From: Cladocopium goreaui
Taxonomy: Eukaryota; Sar; Dinophyceae; Suessiales; Symbiodiniaceae
NCBI GenBank assembly: GCA_947184155.2
Contig: CAMXCT020001862.1
Span: 1 to 64,000, forward strand
Reading direction: 5' to 3'
DNA: 64,000 nucleotides
The translations under genes and the position numbers were made by a program. Below, piece by piece: positions 9,550 to 20,900 of this stretch. Position 1 is the first letter of the stretch, and the number at the start of each line of letters is the position of its first letter. The notes beneath the pieces were generated by a model. The model saw only the letters and a program-made list of their open reading frames with translations. It was not told where the DNA came from and did not search any database.

Positions 9550-9597
9550 CTTTCCACCCTGGGGAAATGGTGGAAAGTGGGAAAAACCAAAAAAAAA
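9550..9597 (+). repeat. Hairpin plus A-rich tract, candidate 3' end of the LINE-like element
   Basis: CTTTCCACC (9550-9558) and GGTGGAAAG (9569-9577) form a perfect 9-bp stem with a 10-base loop. They are followed within 15 bases by an A-rich tract (9589-9597). A 3' hairpin plus A tail is a common LINE 3'-end arrangement, so I take this as the likely element end. Confidence 0.4.
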
Positions 9598-10154
9598 TAA
9601 ATCCACTACGATACTCTCTGTACTCCAGCTCCTTAGCAATCACAGGCATTGTGAAGCATCGTGTGCATTTTTGCCCTAAGAGGATGGACGAGCGGATAGA
9701 GATCATCACTATGCAACTGCCATGCGACTATTTCTATTCCCAAGGGTACCTTGGGTAATGGAAACAGTTTCTCAGTGACCTCCATCGAGCGGCTAAGGCT
9801 CATTCGGACTGATATAAACTACGTAAAAAGCCGTAGTCACCTGTTGCTGTCTTTGAATCCCGTTTTCTGTCGGTCCGTAGGTATGTCCTGTACCATGCCA
9901 CATTCCACGATCCTCCGATCTACATGCGCATTGTACCCCACGACACAATTACAAGCTTCTAGGTTAGTTTTTGGAGCCATTTGCTTCGGGTCGTCCTACT
10001 CGAGTACTGTACCAATGGTTAGGTGTAGCAGTTGACGCTGAGCAATCTTGCCCCTCGGCATTACTTGCCACCTACATTGTTTCCTTTTCGAATGAAGCGT
10101 CTCGTAGTAAAAACGAGTGGATAACACTTCCCTGTCCACGTTCAGATGCCAACA

Positions 10155-10312
10155 AATGCTGGGTAGTTACGGATGATTCGCCTGTCCCAGGAAAAGATAT
10201 ATCTTCTCCGCTCCAACCATATTAGTTACCATCAATGCTGGGTAGTTACGGATGATTCGCCTGTCCCAGGAAAAGATATATCTTCTCCGCTCCAACCATA
10301 TTAGTTACCATC
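10155..10312. repeat. Perfect or near-perfect 79-bp tandem duplication
   Basis: The 79-base unit at 10155-10233 (starting AATGCTGGGTAGTTACGG) is repeated immediately at 10234-10312 with essentially no difference, which indicates a recent duplication. Confidence 0.85.
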
Positions 10313-10864
10313 AATGCACTACCCAAGCGCTCAACCCCTCATCTCCCACATTGTAGCTCACCCTGCGAGTGGATGTTGTAAACTGGCCCTGTTCCCAGAA
10401 ATAACTGTTGCCCAATTGTAATTAGTCCAGTTTACCACATCAAAGAGGGCCTGGTTCCCGATAGTTATAGCCCTGTTGGCAGCATCGCTAGGCTGAGCAA
10501 CGCTTATGCTTAGGGTCATTCTCCCATCATATCATCTTGCCAACTAGCGTACTATCTTACCTTAAGTCGTAGTACTATCATCCACGTGGCTATAAGAAAT
10601 TCCGTCGAACTATCCAATGAATGAAGGTTGCTCCCGGGTGTAGGACATCACTTCCCGCATCACACCGCTGAAGATCCAGGGCCATGCACCACCGACGCAG
10701 GACGAAGAAGTACCACGATGACGCCTCCCTCGTGCAGTATAATTGAGCCGGTAGGACATTCAGTGCCGCTAGCTTCCAGTGGATAGTGCTCTCGCCGCCC
10801 ATTGCACCTCATACTCAGAGCTTAATAGAGCCTAGGGTGCTAGCAGTTTAGGACAGCTGCTGTT

Positions 10865-11805
10865 CCCAAGGGCACCTTGGGTAATGGCGAGTTTCTCACT
10901 ACGACACTAAAATGCTGTACACTGTTCCAAACCGATGCTATCTTGGTGTTCTGTACTTAAGGCGCGCTGAAATAGCCTCTGATTTGCCGCATATAGATGA
11001 GGCATGCAGCTGTGAAGCTCTCATTTGTCAGCAAGTCTTGGCGCTGATGTCGTCGACGGAGTCTCATTAGAGTGCCAGGCACAGAAAGAAGCTCTGGCCA
11101 CGGGGAAATCTCCAGTTACCGTAGTAGAATCGAAATCACTATCTGTTCAAAGGGAAGACGTTGAACATGCTGTTTTTCCTAGCCCCCTTTTGTGCCCGAT
11201 GACTATCCTGTACTGTATGACCTCAATGTGATTATTTTTGGGTTCGAACATATCCATTTGTAGAGTATTGATTGCGGGCCTCGTGGTAGTAATGAGTGAC
11301 CAGTTAATTGTTCAATAATTATGCAATAACTTTCAGAAGTCAATGAACCCTTCAGACATGCTGCCAACAGCTGCAGGAAAGACTGGTGCTTCCTAATCTC
11401 TGGTAACACAGCTCCAGCAAGCGTCTTGCCAGTAACTATCATGGCCTGTTTCCTTGTCTAGTTGCAAAGCTCAACAAATCGATTGCCGACTAATTTGCCT
11501 CTTGGTAACCTGGAGGTACCATGCAGGACCTCAGCTACTGGACAATGACAAGGCAGCGTGTGCAACAGACATCGTGAAGCAACGTTTGCAACATTTTGCC
11601 CTTAGAGGACAAAGAAATACCACGATGACGCCTCCCTCGTGCGTACCTTGGGTAATGGCGAGTCTAACTACTACACTACAATGCGGTACACTGTTCCAAG
11701 CCGGTGCTATCTTAGTGTTCTGTACTGAAGTAGCGCTGAAATAGCCTTTGCCTCGCCCCATCTAGATGGCGGCATGCAGTGGTGAAGCCCTCCTTGGTCA
11801 GCAAG
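10865..11805. repeat. Degenerate direct repeat, two copies about 780 bp apart
   Basis: The segment at about 10865-11035 (palindrome, TAATGGCGAG, an ACTGTTCCAA segment, GCTGAAATAGCC, GGCATGCAG, GTCAGCAAG) recurs in the same order at about 11644-11805 with scattered substitutions and small indels. A separate shared block around CACGATGACGCCTCCCTCGTGC occurs at about 10715 and 11620. Confidence 0.7.
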
Positions 11806-12731
11806 CCCATTAGCGCAACTGCTGACCACGTTCGTGCCTTACTCCAGCAGATCTTTCTTTGTCCACCCTGTCAAACTTTTGACCGTGAGATTGCAGTACC
11901 AGTTGGATGAAACTATGAATGCCCTGGACGACACAGGGTTTGATGACATAGGGTTTTCCGGCACTCCATCATCTATCTAAGTCGTCCCGCATGCCCTCAC
12001 CCCCTGCTGTGCCCCCCACATCGGTAGGAACATGACACATGTGTCTGTTATTCCTCTACGGTTCCCAAGGGCACCTTGGGTAATGGTGAGGGCTCAGCTC
12101 CGTTTTCACCCTACCAGGTACTCATCTCACATGGTTCATGCCCTCGTGACTGCCACCTTCTTCCCAATCTCCCGACAGCTATCTATACTCTCAATAATGT
12201 GTACTCCTTGCTGATGATGCTCCTCAGTGTCCATCTCTTTTAGCATATCTTACACAGATAGCCACCCCCGCCTATCATGTGCTACTGCCCCACCACTTGC
12301 CTTGCCCCTTGCTACTCCCTCCTATGTCATGAATCTACTCCTGAACCACAATGAACCGTCCCTCCCATCCTGTCACCGGTCATATGTTGTACATATTTCC
12401 TACTGTTGCAGTGTCTGGTATTTTGTTCACTCTGCCTGGACTGAACATGATTCACTGTCTCCGTCAGCAGCCATTGGTTCGAACTGTGAGGACACCACAC
12501 CTGCATAAGCCAGGGTTGACTGGATCCTCATTTTTATCCAACTTCTAATTTGCTCGCCCGTTCATACTTTCAAGCCGACACGGGGTCCTCGTTGTTTGGC
12601 CGCTGCCCGCCTTTCGTTGTTTGGCCGCTGCCACGCAATTGCGAGTGGTTCCTGTCGTTTGGTCTTACTAGACGCCGTGCAATTGCCTCCACTTCGGCGA
12701 GTGCTGCCACTGCAGGGTACCTGTTGCTGGT

Positions 12732-14303
12732 ATGCCGAGGCAAAACCCTTTCCCGTCTGGCCAAATCAGTGTTTCTGATCAACACCTACTGGACATATCG
12801 GCTGGAATGAATTGGGACATGCCAGCAGCCAGCAGCGTTCGTTTTCTTGCAGTGAGGGGCACAATATGGGTAGGAGATTGCCAGACAACATATAATTTCA
12901 CGTTGGTAGAATACCACTTGCATATCGACGAGGTGCCATGGATCATCTTTTCGACCCTTGCCGACGCCCTTGAGAAAGAGTTTGACCCTGCCTTCTGGGA
13001 TACCGTTAATTATGGCCGAAAAGAGCGGTGGGGTTTCCTTGAACCACCCTGGGATGGAAAAGTCTACGGTGCTGCACCACAGTATGCCCAAGTCCGACTA
13101 TCCATCTTTAATCGTGACGCTCACACCATGCGTGTTGTGCAACCGTTTGTGTGGAACCATACTCACCTGAAAGTTCACCCGAACGGAGCAATGATTTTCC
13201 ATGATCAAAAACGATTAGCCTTCCTGCTGCCTTTGATAGTAGAAGCCCATGAGTTGCTGCCGCCTAAGCCATTGTTCTGGGTCAATAAAGACAATACCAT
13301 CCCATTGTGGAGAACCACCCTGTGGACGCATGACGAAACCATACAGTGGTTAGCTGAGACCGGAGAGCCGTACCCGCAGGAACTGCGAGATGAACTTCAG
13401 CCACGCATTGACCAACATAAGTCTTCGCAACATGCGAAACGGGCACTGCCTCCGCCTCCGCCGCTACCGACCAGGTGGACGGAGCGATCCGCAGCAAAAC
13501 AGCCAGTACCAAAAATGCAAGCAGATGCTCCACAGGACCCTAAATGTACTCAGAGCACGCCACAGCAAGTGGCTGACCGAGAGCGGCAATACATGGAACT
13601 GCAGTCTATTATTCATCAAGCAAACCAACAAACGTTGGCAGATAGCCGACCAGCGGCGACCAGACAGACCCACAAACCAGCCAATTTGCTGGCCGCAAGT
13701 CAACAAAGTACAGACAATACAGCAACCGCCGCATCGTCCAATCCCAGTACAGGCGTGGTGGCAGAAGCTCTAACCCCGCAGCAAAGCAAGCCACCTGACA
13801 AAATCAGTGCACAATCATTATTTCACAGAAGACCAGGCCCACCGTCGGCCCTTCCTGCGAACAAAGCGCAAACGGATACCCCGGGTACCGGCGTGTTATC
13901 CTCTGACTCTCACTCTGCAACTCACAGCAAAGATGATGAGCAACAACAACCTCCGGCACAGCTCGCAGCCCACGACGACACATCAACAGAAGAATCGTCG
14001 CCTGCAAATACACCCAAAGCATCGCCAGAGACTCAAGCAACTGACGCTGCTGGTGCTAGCAGCCCTGAGCCCGCCAGTGACTCCATGCAGGACGTCGACC
14101 TCGCCGCAGCGGACATCCCAACGTTACAGAACATGGAAAAGACAGCCTGTGAAAGAGTGGCCTCCTATGAAACGCGACTCCTCAATGCCCGCGAGCACCT
14201 TACTCGCATTAGAAAGCGCCTTAAAAGAATGCAAGATGACCACTCACCAGGCACTCCGCAACCCTCTCCTGTTGCAGATATGGAAATGGAAATCATTGAC
14301 TGA
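12732..14303 (+). CDS. Unidentified 523-aa protein with globular N-terminus and coiled-coil C-terminus
   Basis: The frame starts at an ATG and is intronless. I do not recognise a family. Residues ~30-215 look globular and aromatic-rich (many Trp, Tyr and Phe, for example WVGDCQTTYNF and ERWGFLEPPWDG). Residues ~240-460 are Gln/Pro/Ser/Thr-rich and probably disordered. The last ~60 residues (LQNMEKTACERV onward) have heptad-like charged helices consistent with a coiled coil. It is the first gene of a same-strand cluster with the 2015-aa helicase and 720-aa protein, with the same C-rich third positions. By position and shape it could be a Gag/ORF1-like structural protein of a large element, but that is only inference. 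Confidence 0.6.
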   Translation: MPRQNPFPSGQISVSDQHLLDISAGMNWDMPAASSVRFLAVRGTIWVGDCQTTYNFTLVEYHLHIDEVPWIIFSTLADALEKEFDPAFWDTVNYGRKERWGFLEPPWDGKVYGAAPQYAQVRLSIFNRDAHTMRVVQPFVWNHTHLKVHPNGAMIFHDQKRLAFLLPLIVEAHELLPPKPLFWVNKDNTIPLWRTTLWTHDETIQWLAETGEPYPQELRDELQPRIDQHKSSQHAKRALPPPPPLPTRWTERSAAKQPVPKMQADAPQDPKCTQSTPQQVADRERQYMELQSIIHQANQQTLADSRPAATRQTHKPANLLAASQQSTDNTATAASSNPSTGVVAEALTPQQSKPPDKISAQSLFHRRPGPPSALPANKAQTDTPGTGVLSSDSHSATHSKDDEQQQPPAQLAAHDDTSTEESSPANTPKASPETQATDAAGASSPEPASDSMQDVDLAAADIPTLQNMEKTACERVASYETRLLNAREHLTRIRKRLKRMQDDHSPGTPQPSPVADMEMEIID

Positions 14304-14941
14304 CCGTACAGACAGCTAGCACTGTGTGCACCTGACTGTGTGAAATCACCTGATCAGTGCCATTTCTAATGCCGTCTACTCCGTAGATGCGCCAAGAGAA
14401 AAGCAGCTGCGTGCCAGGCTAATACCCCCCAAACCTACTGTAAGGGAGAGTACCCACTTAAGTATGACCCCCATAAACTGGGGCAAAGGGATTTATGGGT
14501 TTTTCAATTCGTTTGGACTGTCTGATAAGTTTCTGTGTGTGTCCCGGGTCCTGTCACCGTTGGTCACCTCAACGTCTGTCGAACTAACATGTACTTTGGG
14601 TAAGTAGGTTGCATAAACTGTTAGTGGCTCAATTGCTCGCACTGCAGCTTTTGTGGCTCCACTGGTTTTCATAGCTGGGTCAGCCATCTGACATCAATTC
14701 GCACACTAAGGTGTAAGACAAACCCTGATTGTTTTGTTTCCTACCTGGTTCACCTCCAACGCATTGGCCCTGCACGGGGGAACCCTGACCCCGGGTGCCG
14801 GGTGTTCAGGGCTTCCTTAGCCTAGCCAATCCTGTTGATATACTTTTGCACTCGCTGCCCGTATAGCTTTCACTATCTTCGGCTAGTCACTTGGCACCTG
14901 ACGCCCGGGCACCGGTTGTTCAGGGTCAAGCTGGCGTCAAC
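14304..14941. other. Intergenic region with a duplicated 28-base GC-rich element
   Basis: No gene is seen. CCTGACCCCGGGTGCC with a GGTGTTCAGGG tail (14784-14811) recurs with small changes at 14897-14925, just before the first ATG of the helicase gene at 14942. Each copy carries CCTGA and TCAGG at its ends and could fold back. This may be a 5' regulatory or leader element of the large gene. Confidence 0.4.
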
Positions 14942-17900
14942 ATGCTGCAACAGCTAATGACACCAAATAGGTTCATTTCCTTGACGTCGCCTGACCCTGA
15001 TGATTCAGAGACAGACATCGAACCAGCAGAGCCAACCGCCCCAGATAACACAGTCGAGGATGTGTCAATGCACAGTGACACAGAATACTTTGACGCCCTC
15101 GAGACAGATGATGACGTTCCATATTTCCAACAAGGGACTGAGCCTCCCCCAAAGGAGAAGTGGGAAATTGCCGCACCTATCGATTTCTTGAATGTCCAAG
15201 AGGTTACACAGTTAAGCCACCAGCTTGACCAACTGTTCCTCTCGCAAAAAGAAGTTGAGACCCCGCTCGGCATGGACGACATAAAACAAAGGTGGAAATG
15301 GGACGATGTCGGCTCCTGTCGAATGCCCCGGTCACCTCTGACATACCCTGCACTCATGGTGGACGAAGGGAACGGCATCCAACGCCCCGCAGCCAGCCAG
15401 GTCCATCATAGAACGCTCTTCCAGTGGATAACAGATAATCTCTCATGGTTACCTCAGTATGCCACCGTCTATGTTTATGTGGACAACCGCAAACTGTCAG
15501 GCACTGATCCTCCAGCCTACTGGCCGCATTTCGCACCCTGGATCAAAGGCCGATGTACAGTGACTGGCCCTTACCGGGAGAAAACTACTGCGATCCATTT
15601 TCCCATTCATGCTGACACAGGTTTGCATCAGGTCCATTATACCTGGGCTGGTGCTGCAGCTCTGGAGGCGCTGTGTTTAATGTTCCCCACTGTGAATTTT
15701 GCTCTCATCGACTCTGACTGCGTGCCGACCTCATTGTTCGAAATAGCCGAGCTAGTCAATCTCATGACGGATAAGGCAAGCAGAGCCGCAGCAATGCAAC
15801 ATAACACAATGGCCAGCTCTAACCAGTGCCCTCCAGCAGTCCTCCTTGCCACAGAAGCCAAAGCCGAACTTAATGCCGGCTTGATCATTGTGACAGGGCA
15901 CATCCCGACCGAGGCAACTGATGTAGAAATGGCCCGAGCAACCTCGGAAGCATGTATGCCACCAGCCCCTGCCCAAAGCTCCTCTCCGAGTGCTGCACCC
16001 GCCCCAAAGGCACGACGAATAGCCCACCCTGCCAATCGCACAGCAGATGACTGGGTTACCGCACTCCAGGATAGCAGAGCCAGTTTCCTAGCTACAACCG
16101 CTGTGCCAGAAGACCCTGCGGAAGCAATGAGGGGAGGACTGCTTCTCACCCCCCTACTCGGCTGTAGGGCTAGAACCCCACTTGACTGGACACATGCATG
16201 GGCAATGTTGGGCGAATGGGCGGGAGCCATTGCATTCCCCATCCCGGAGCGAGGAGAATGGCCGCGTCACGGGGATGGCCGATACCTTAGACCGGACTTT
16301 GTCGAGCGGACCCCGCCATTCCTTACCTGGGCACGCCCCATTTTCGAACAAGGTGCACTCTCCCCTCTGTCAGTTTTCCCAGCCGACTTCCCCATACTGT
16401 GTCTTCCAGGAGACAAATTGTTCCAAAGCAAGGAGTTAACCATAGGGTATAGCCTGCCGCCAATAGTTCACGCCTTCCATGGGAGCAAAGTAGGCCTAGG
16501 ACAACAACTCCAACAGTGGCTAAACAAAGGGCTGCAACCGCTTGCTGTGTCGCTCATAGGAGTGGACGAGGAACCACCTTTGTGGACACACCCCACAGGC
16601 TGCGATTTTGTTAGAGGGAGTAAACTAATCGCCAAGCCGCATGTCCTGCAAAACAGAAGCCTTACCAAGCTGCAGGTGTTGCTTCTTCAGAGTCTTTGGA
16701 CACCGGTGGAAGCCCCCAACAACAGCAATGACCATACACCTTGGTCCAAGACTTGCGATCCTGCCATTGTTTTCTGCGGTCAGCACGCGAGCCTCCAGCT
16801 CCCCAGTGCCCCAATCCTCCCTCTGCTGGAAGCGCTGCAACGGCGACTGGGCATTGACCCTGGCAACGCAGAACTGGCAATCAACGAAGTGCTTGCTAGC
16901 CATACTGACCCCCAATACACCGATTGGAAGATCACTGTCATGGATAACACCTCCTGGCAACTCAATGACGCTGACCCAGGGTCCCTGGAAGTTCAGTGCA
17001 CTGGGTTGGGTGGAGGAGAACTTGATGAAGACTGGGACGTACTGCTAGCCTGCAAAAAGGAAGCACATGTTTACGGGCCATCCCTTAGCAAACAGGACGA
17101 TTGGAATGCAAGAGCTGGCACAGTAGCAGGCACTGCTCACACACAAGAATACTTGCTCCTGCACATCGCCATGTTTCCCATAGGTGCACACTTCTGGTGC
17201 CGCGTCTTAGGAATGCCCAGTGCGAACCAATTGCAAGCGCAGATCATCAGTCGGGCCATGAAACTGTTGCGCTTCTGTCCCATCATCCCAGCACACAGGA
17301 AACCGCCGTGGCCCGGGTACATACATGGCCTGCGACTTTTCACTAAGTTGCTAGTTGCACATCCGCTAGTCGGAGTATGTCTGCCCCCTGAAATCCGCCC
17401 AGTCGATCTTCTGAGATTAACAGGATACATGGTAGGCTCCATCTACATTCGAGGGCACAGCGCTGGCTCGTACGCAGGAATGGTATGGGAAACTATCCTC
17501 TCAGAATTCCCAGACGTTGGTGGCAAAACCGTGCTAGCAGCCATTGCGCTACCACCATCGCTTCTCACGACATGCAATTTATCTCAGCTGAGAGAGATCC
17601 ACCTCATTCACCATGCAGATGACAGGCTCTGCGTATGGAACCCGTCGAACTATGACCTCAAGCTGCTTAGGCAACGGGGCTTTAAAATTACGCATATCAC
17701 AGGATGGAGAGCGTACCTCGGTACTGCACAACATAACTACTCGCATTGGACAAGAGTTGCCCTCCCAGAAGGACGACCAGATATGGAGCAGTTAGAAGGT
17801 ACCCCTGGAGTGCTCCCCTTCGAAGTGTACTCGCAGGCTCCCCTCCGTCTGATCTCATGGTGCAGCTTTGAGCTCCCAAGAACTGCCAGAAAACTCCTGC

Positions 17901-20900
17901 GTGAATTAGCGGAAATGTGCGAGCTACCTGAAACCACGACACAGGCACTTGTTACACACATTGCTGCCCATAATTCAGAGGTCAAAACTGAGCAAGAGGC
18001 AACCCAATACTTAGCCACGTTGGCAACAGTCACCATCTCCTCAAGGACCAAGTTGCTCAACTATACCACCATGGTACAACATTTCCTTGGCACCTTGCAA
18101 TTGCCCCTGGCTGTCTACATGTTAGACTACTACTTGCCCATGCTCAGTCCAAATGAAGGCTATAATGAAACAGGGTTAACAATGCAAAGTGCAGGCCCTA
18201 TCCGGCAACCATCGCAACCCATCGCCCTTGAATTCCTCTTCAAAGGCAGCGAGTTTGGACACTGGAAAGTTAAAGGCGGACAGGATGCATTCGCGTTCCG
18301 ACACCCCAGCCTGGGCAAAACTGAAGTGTTCAGCCTGCTAGCTAGTGATGCGCACCATCACAAAGTCAGCCCCATTGGCACGGGTAGGCTCATTGCCATG
18401 GTGGGTACAGCGGACGCACTAGCTTATGATGGAGATGACCTTCAAATCCTTTTTGGCTTGGTCCTTGCCATCACGCCACGCGCAGCCAAAAAAAAGGATG
18501 AACTGGCTGCCTCACGCATATACAGACAGTGCAACCCTAAATTCATCGAAGTTGCTTTCCTCTCAGGACCGGCCATTGAGTTTTTTGCAAAGGAACAACT
18601 GGAAGCCCTCCAAGACCTGTATAGTGCCTCCGGCCAGTACCTGGACCCCATTGATGCGACCGTCCAGGGACAGAAAAGCCCGGTCCCCCAGACCTTCTTT
18701 CTAAATACAATGTGGATGTTCGGATGTACTAAGCCTACCCGAGAGCTTACCGCAGTCGCGCAAACCCCCCCGTGCAGGTACCACCTATTAGGCATCTACA
18801 ATGTCCAAACGGCAGTAGAAGGAATGGAGGGCAACAAAAGATCACATTTCTTGCATTTGTGTGGCCAGTTGCTCCGCCTAGTACTAATTCCATGTCACGT
18901 GGAGGGCGAGCTTCACCCTTGGACTCGCTCCACTGCACTGTCCTTTGCCGCTGAGCTTGACGGACACGTTTTAGGCACACTCTGCGCAGTGACAATGGCG
19001 TTACTCACCAACCGGCTAGATTTGTGCACCCAAGGGCTTTTCGGAGCAGGCAAGTCGAAATCGATGGCAATCCTTATCCTGGCCTTGATTGAAATCGACA
19101 CTACCGACAGCCTCAAAATATTGTTCATTTGCAAAGAGAACTCCGGCACTCGATCCTTTGCTGACCTCCTCCTATGGCTCGACCCCCCGTCGGGGGTGTT
19201 TGGGCGCGTAGGTAGGCTGGTAGGAGACCAAGAGCGCAACAAAAGCAGTTACTCGCACACGAAATTTGATATCCACCCGAGAGAAAGAAGGCAAATGCTG
19301 AACAAGTGTCAGTTAATATTAGCCACTGGGGGAACGGTAGCCCAGGATCTTACCATGCAATGGTCCACAATGAGTGGTTTTATGCAAGAGCTCTCCCTCC
19401 TGGTCATTGATGAAGGCCAGCAGTATGGCACTGACCGCGAAATTGCAGTTATCAGCCTGCTGAAACAGCAACCCCTGGTCCTGTGGACAGGAGACTCTGA
19501 GCAGACACCTGGCGGTATTGATCGGGCAGCTCGCAACGCAAAACGGTCACGACAACTACTGTTAGCTAAAAAGCATGGCCTGCGAAGCGACCGCAACTAC
19601 TACATGCCAGCCAACCTTGCCGATGCAATGATCCGACTGCTAGATGGTTCGGCGAATGAAGGCTTAACGGTTCTTAGTCAAATCCTCAAACGAGGCCAGT
19701 CCACATTAGGTCAGCTATGGACAAGTCACCTCTCGCCGCAGGATGAGGAAGACCTCAGGGCAGCCAGCACTGTGCTCCCAGGCCTCAAAGCCGTATTTGA
19801 AGCAGCCCAACCAAATATGCAACGACACTCCCGATTCGTAGACTCGGAACTGCTGGCGGGTACCGCTCTCAATTTTCCACGGTCTCTTGTGCGCCTTGCC
19901 TGGATTTTGCAGCATGCCGCTACCCTCCTGCCCATGGCTGGTGACATACAAGCAGTCTTAAACTCCCAGACCGCCGGCGTAAGCGACATCCATGCCTGGG
20001 GGTTAATGCTTCCGTCCAGCTCCAGGGTTAGTCCTGTGACATACCATGCAGTGGTTGCAGTTAGATATCCTAATCTTTGCAGGAAGATCAATGGCCTATG
20101 GGAACTAGGAAGTTTTGCTTCGGGAGGCCTTCCCGACAAGCCACCAGGGTTCCAACTAGTGCTCTGGGATACTAATGCTAGGATTAACGGTTTGGTAGCG
20201 ACGGATTTAGAAACTCTTGTGTCAGAAGTACTCAGCCCCTTTCCTCACAATGCTGGATTTGCAGATGGACTTTTCACAATGACCACAGCAACTGATCATA
20301 AGAACAATTTGAACCGCTCCGTGCTCAAAAGGGATTATGTTCGCACCCTGCGTGTCGAAACAATAGCCAATTCGGCAGGAGGAACAGCGCAGGTATCAAT
20401 CGTAGCTCAGCCCAGTATTGGATTTCTCAACACTAAGTATTACTCCAATGGCTCTCCTACAGAAGATACTGAAGACTGCCTTGGCAGAATCACTGTCGGA
20501 CTCACCCGGTCCAAATCGTTAACCCTGCTGGTCTCCCCGCTAGACATGATGGGGCTCATGGGCATGGCACAGGTGATTGCTGCAATTGCATATGGCATCC
20601 GGGGCCTACGGAGAGGAGAAACGACATGGAGCATGCCAAAATTTGACCCTGACCCAGTCCAAGAGAATTTAGCACAGCTAAGCCGGTGGTCACTCAATTC
20701 GGCACCAACCTGGGAGTACCCTCCCCTCGCAATTGCCAATCAATACTACAATCAGCAAGCTGACGAAGTGAAGCGAGCAAGATATCGGCTGATATTGGTG
20801 CGAGGGTCCGACCTTAGATGGCTGAACAGGGAGCGCTTCCAAGAAGTTCAAGCAGGGTTACGAGCTCAACACAAGTGGCTCCCCGAGCAAAATCTCCCTT

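Larger units (their letters stand above)
1..9597 (+). mobile_element. LINE-like retroelement carrying a DNA methyltransferase (5' end outside window)
   Basis: Four consecutive same-strand reading frames encode, in order, a DNMT3-like cytosine methyltransferase, an unidentified region, an EEP endonuclease plus reverse transcriptase, and a zinc-finger/RNase H/polymerase-like protein. EEP followed by RT and RNase H is the core of non-LTR (LINE) retroelements, and no LTRs are visible. Capture of DNMTs by dinoflagellate retrotransposons is established (de Mendoza and colleagues). The first frame is open to base 3, so the 5' end is missing. The 3' limit is an inference from a hairpin and A-rich tract at 9550-9597. 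The three frame changes suggest a decaying copy, sequence errors, or translational frameshifting; the sequence alone cannot separate these. Confidence 0.75.
9739..12080. repeat. Dispersed near-palindromes CCCAAGG-G-(T/C)ACCTTGGG followed by TAATGG
   Basis: Copies are at 9739-9755, 10865-10881 and 12064-12080, with a half copy at 11644-11652. Each is followed by TAATGG. A related palindrome is at 9125-9141. Conservation of both the palindrome and its right flank implies descent from one repeated unit or a shared protein- or RNA-structure function. Confidence 0.7.
9598..12731. other. 3.1-kb non-coding spacer rich in palindromes and duplications
   Basis: No ORF with coding character is seen; the longest frames are below 100 codons and compositionally unconvincing. 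The spacer holds repeated palindromes, a 79-bp tandem duplication and a degenerate long direct repeat, annotated separately. A 21-base direct duplication around CGTTGTTTGGCCGCTGCC also lies at about 12588-12632. It may be the untranslated or terminal region of the flanking large elements. Confidence 0.5.

Noticed and set aside
13807..14319. Plus-strand ORF of 170 codons overlapping the 523-aa gene
   Set aside because: Composition (Arg/Thr/Gln/Pro) is that of an out-of-frame reading of the low-complexity part of the real gene.
15637..16242. Minus-strand ORF of 201 codons
   Set aside because: It is antisense to the giant protein gene; Ala/Ser-rich shadow without a start context or family.
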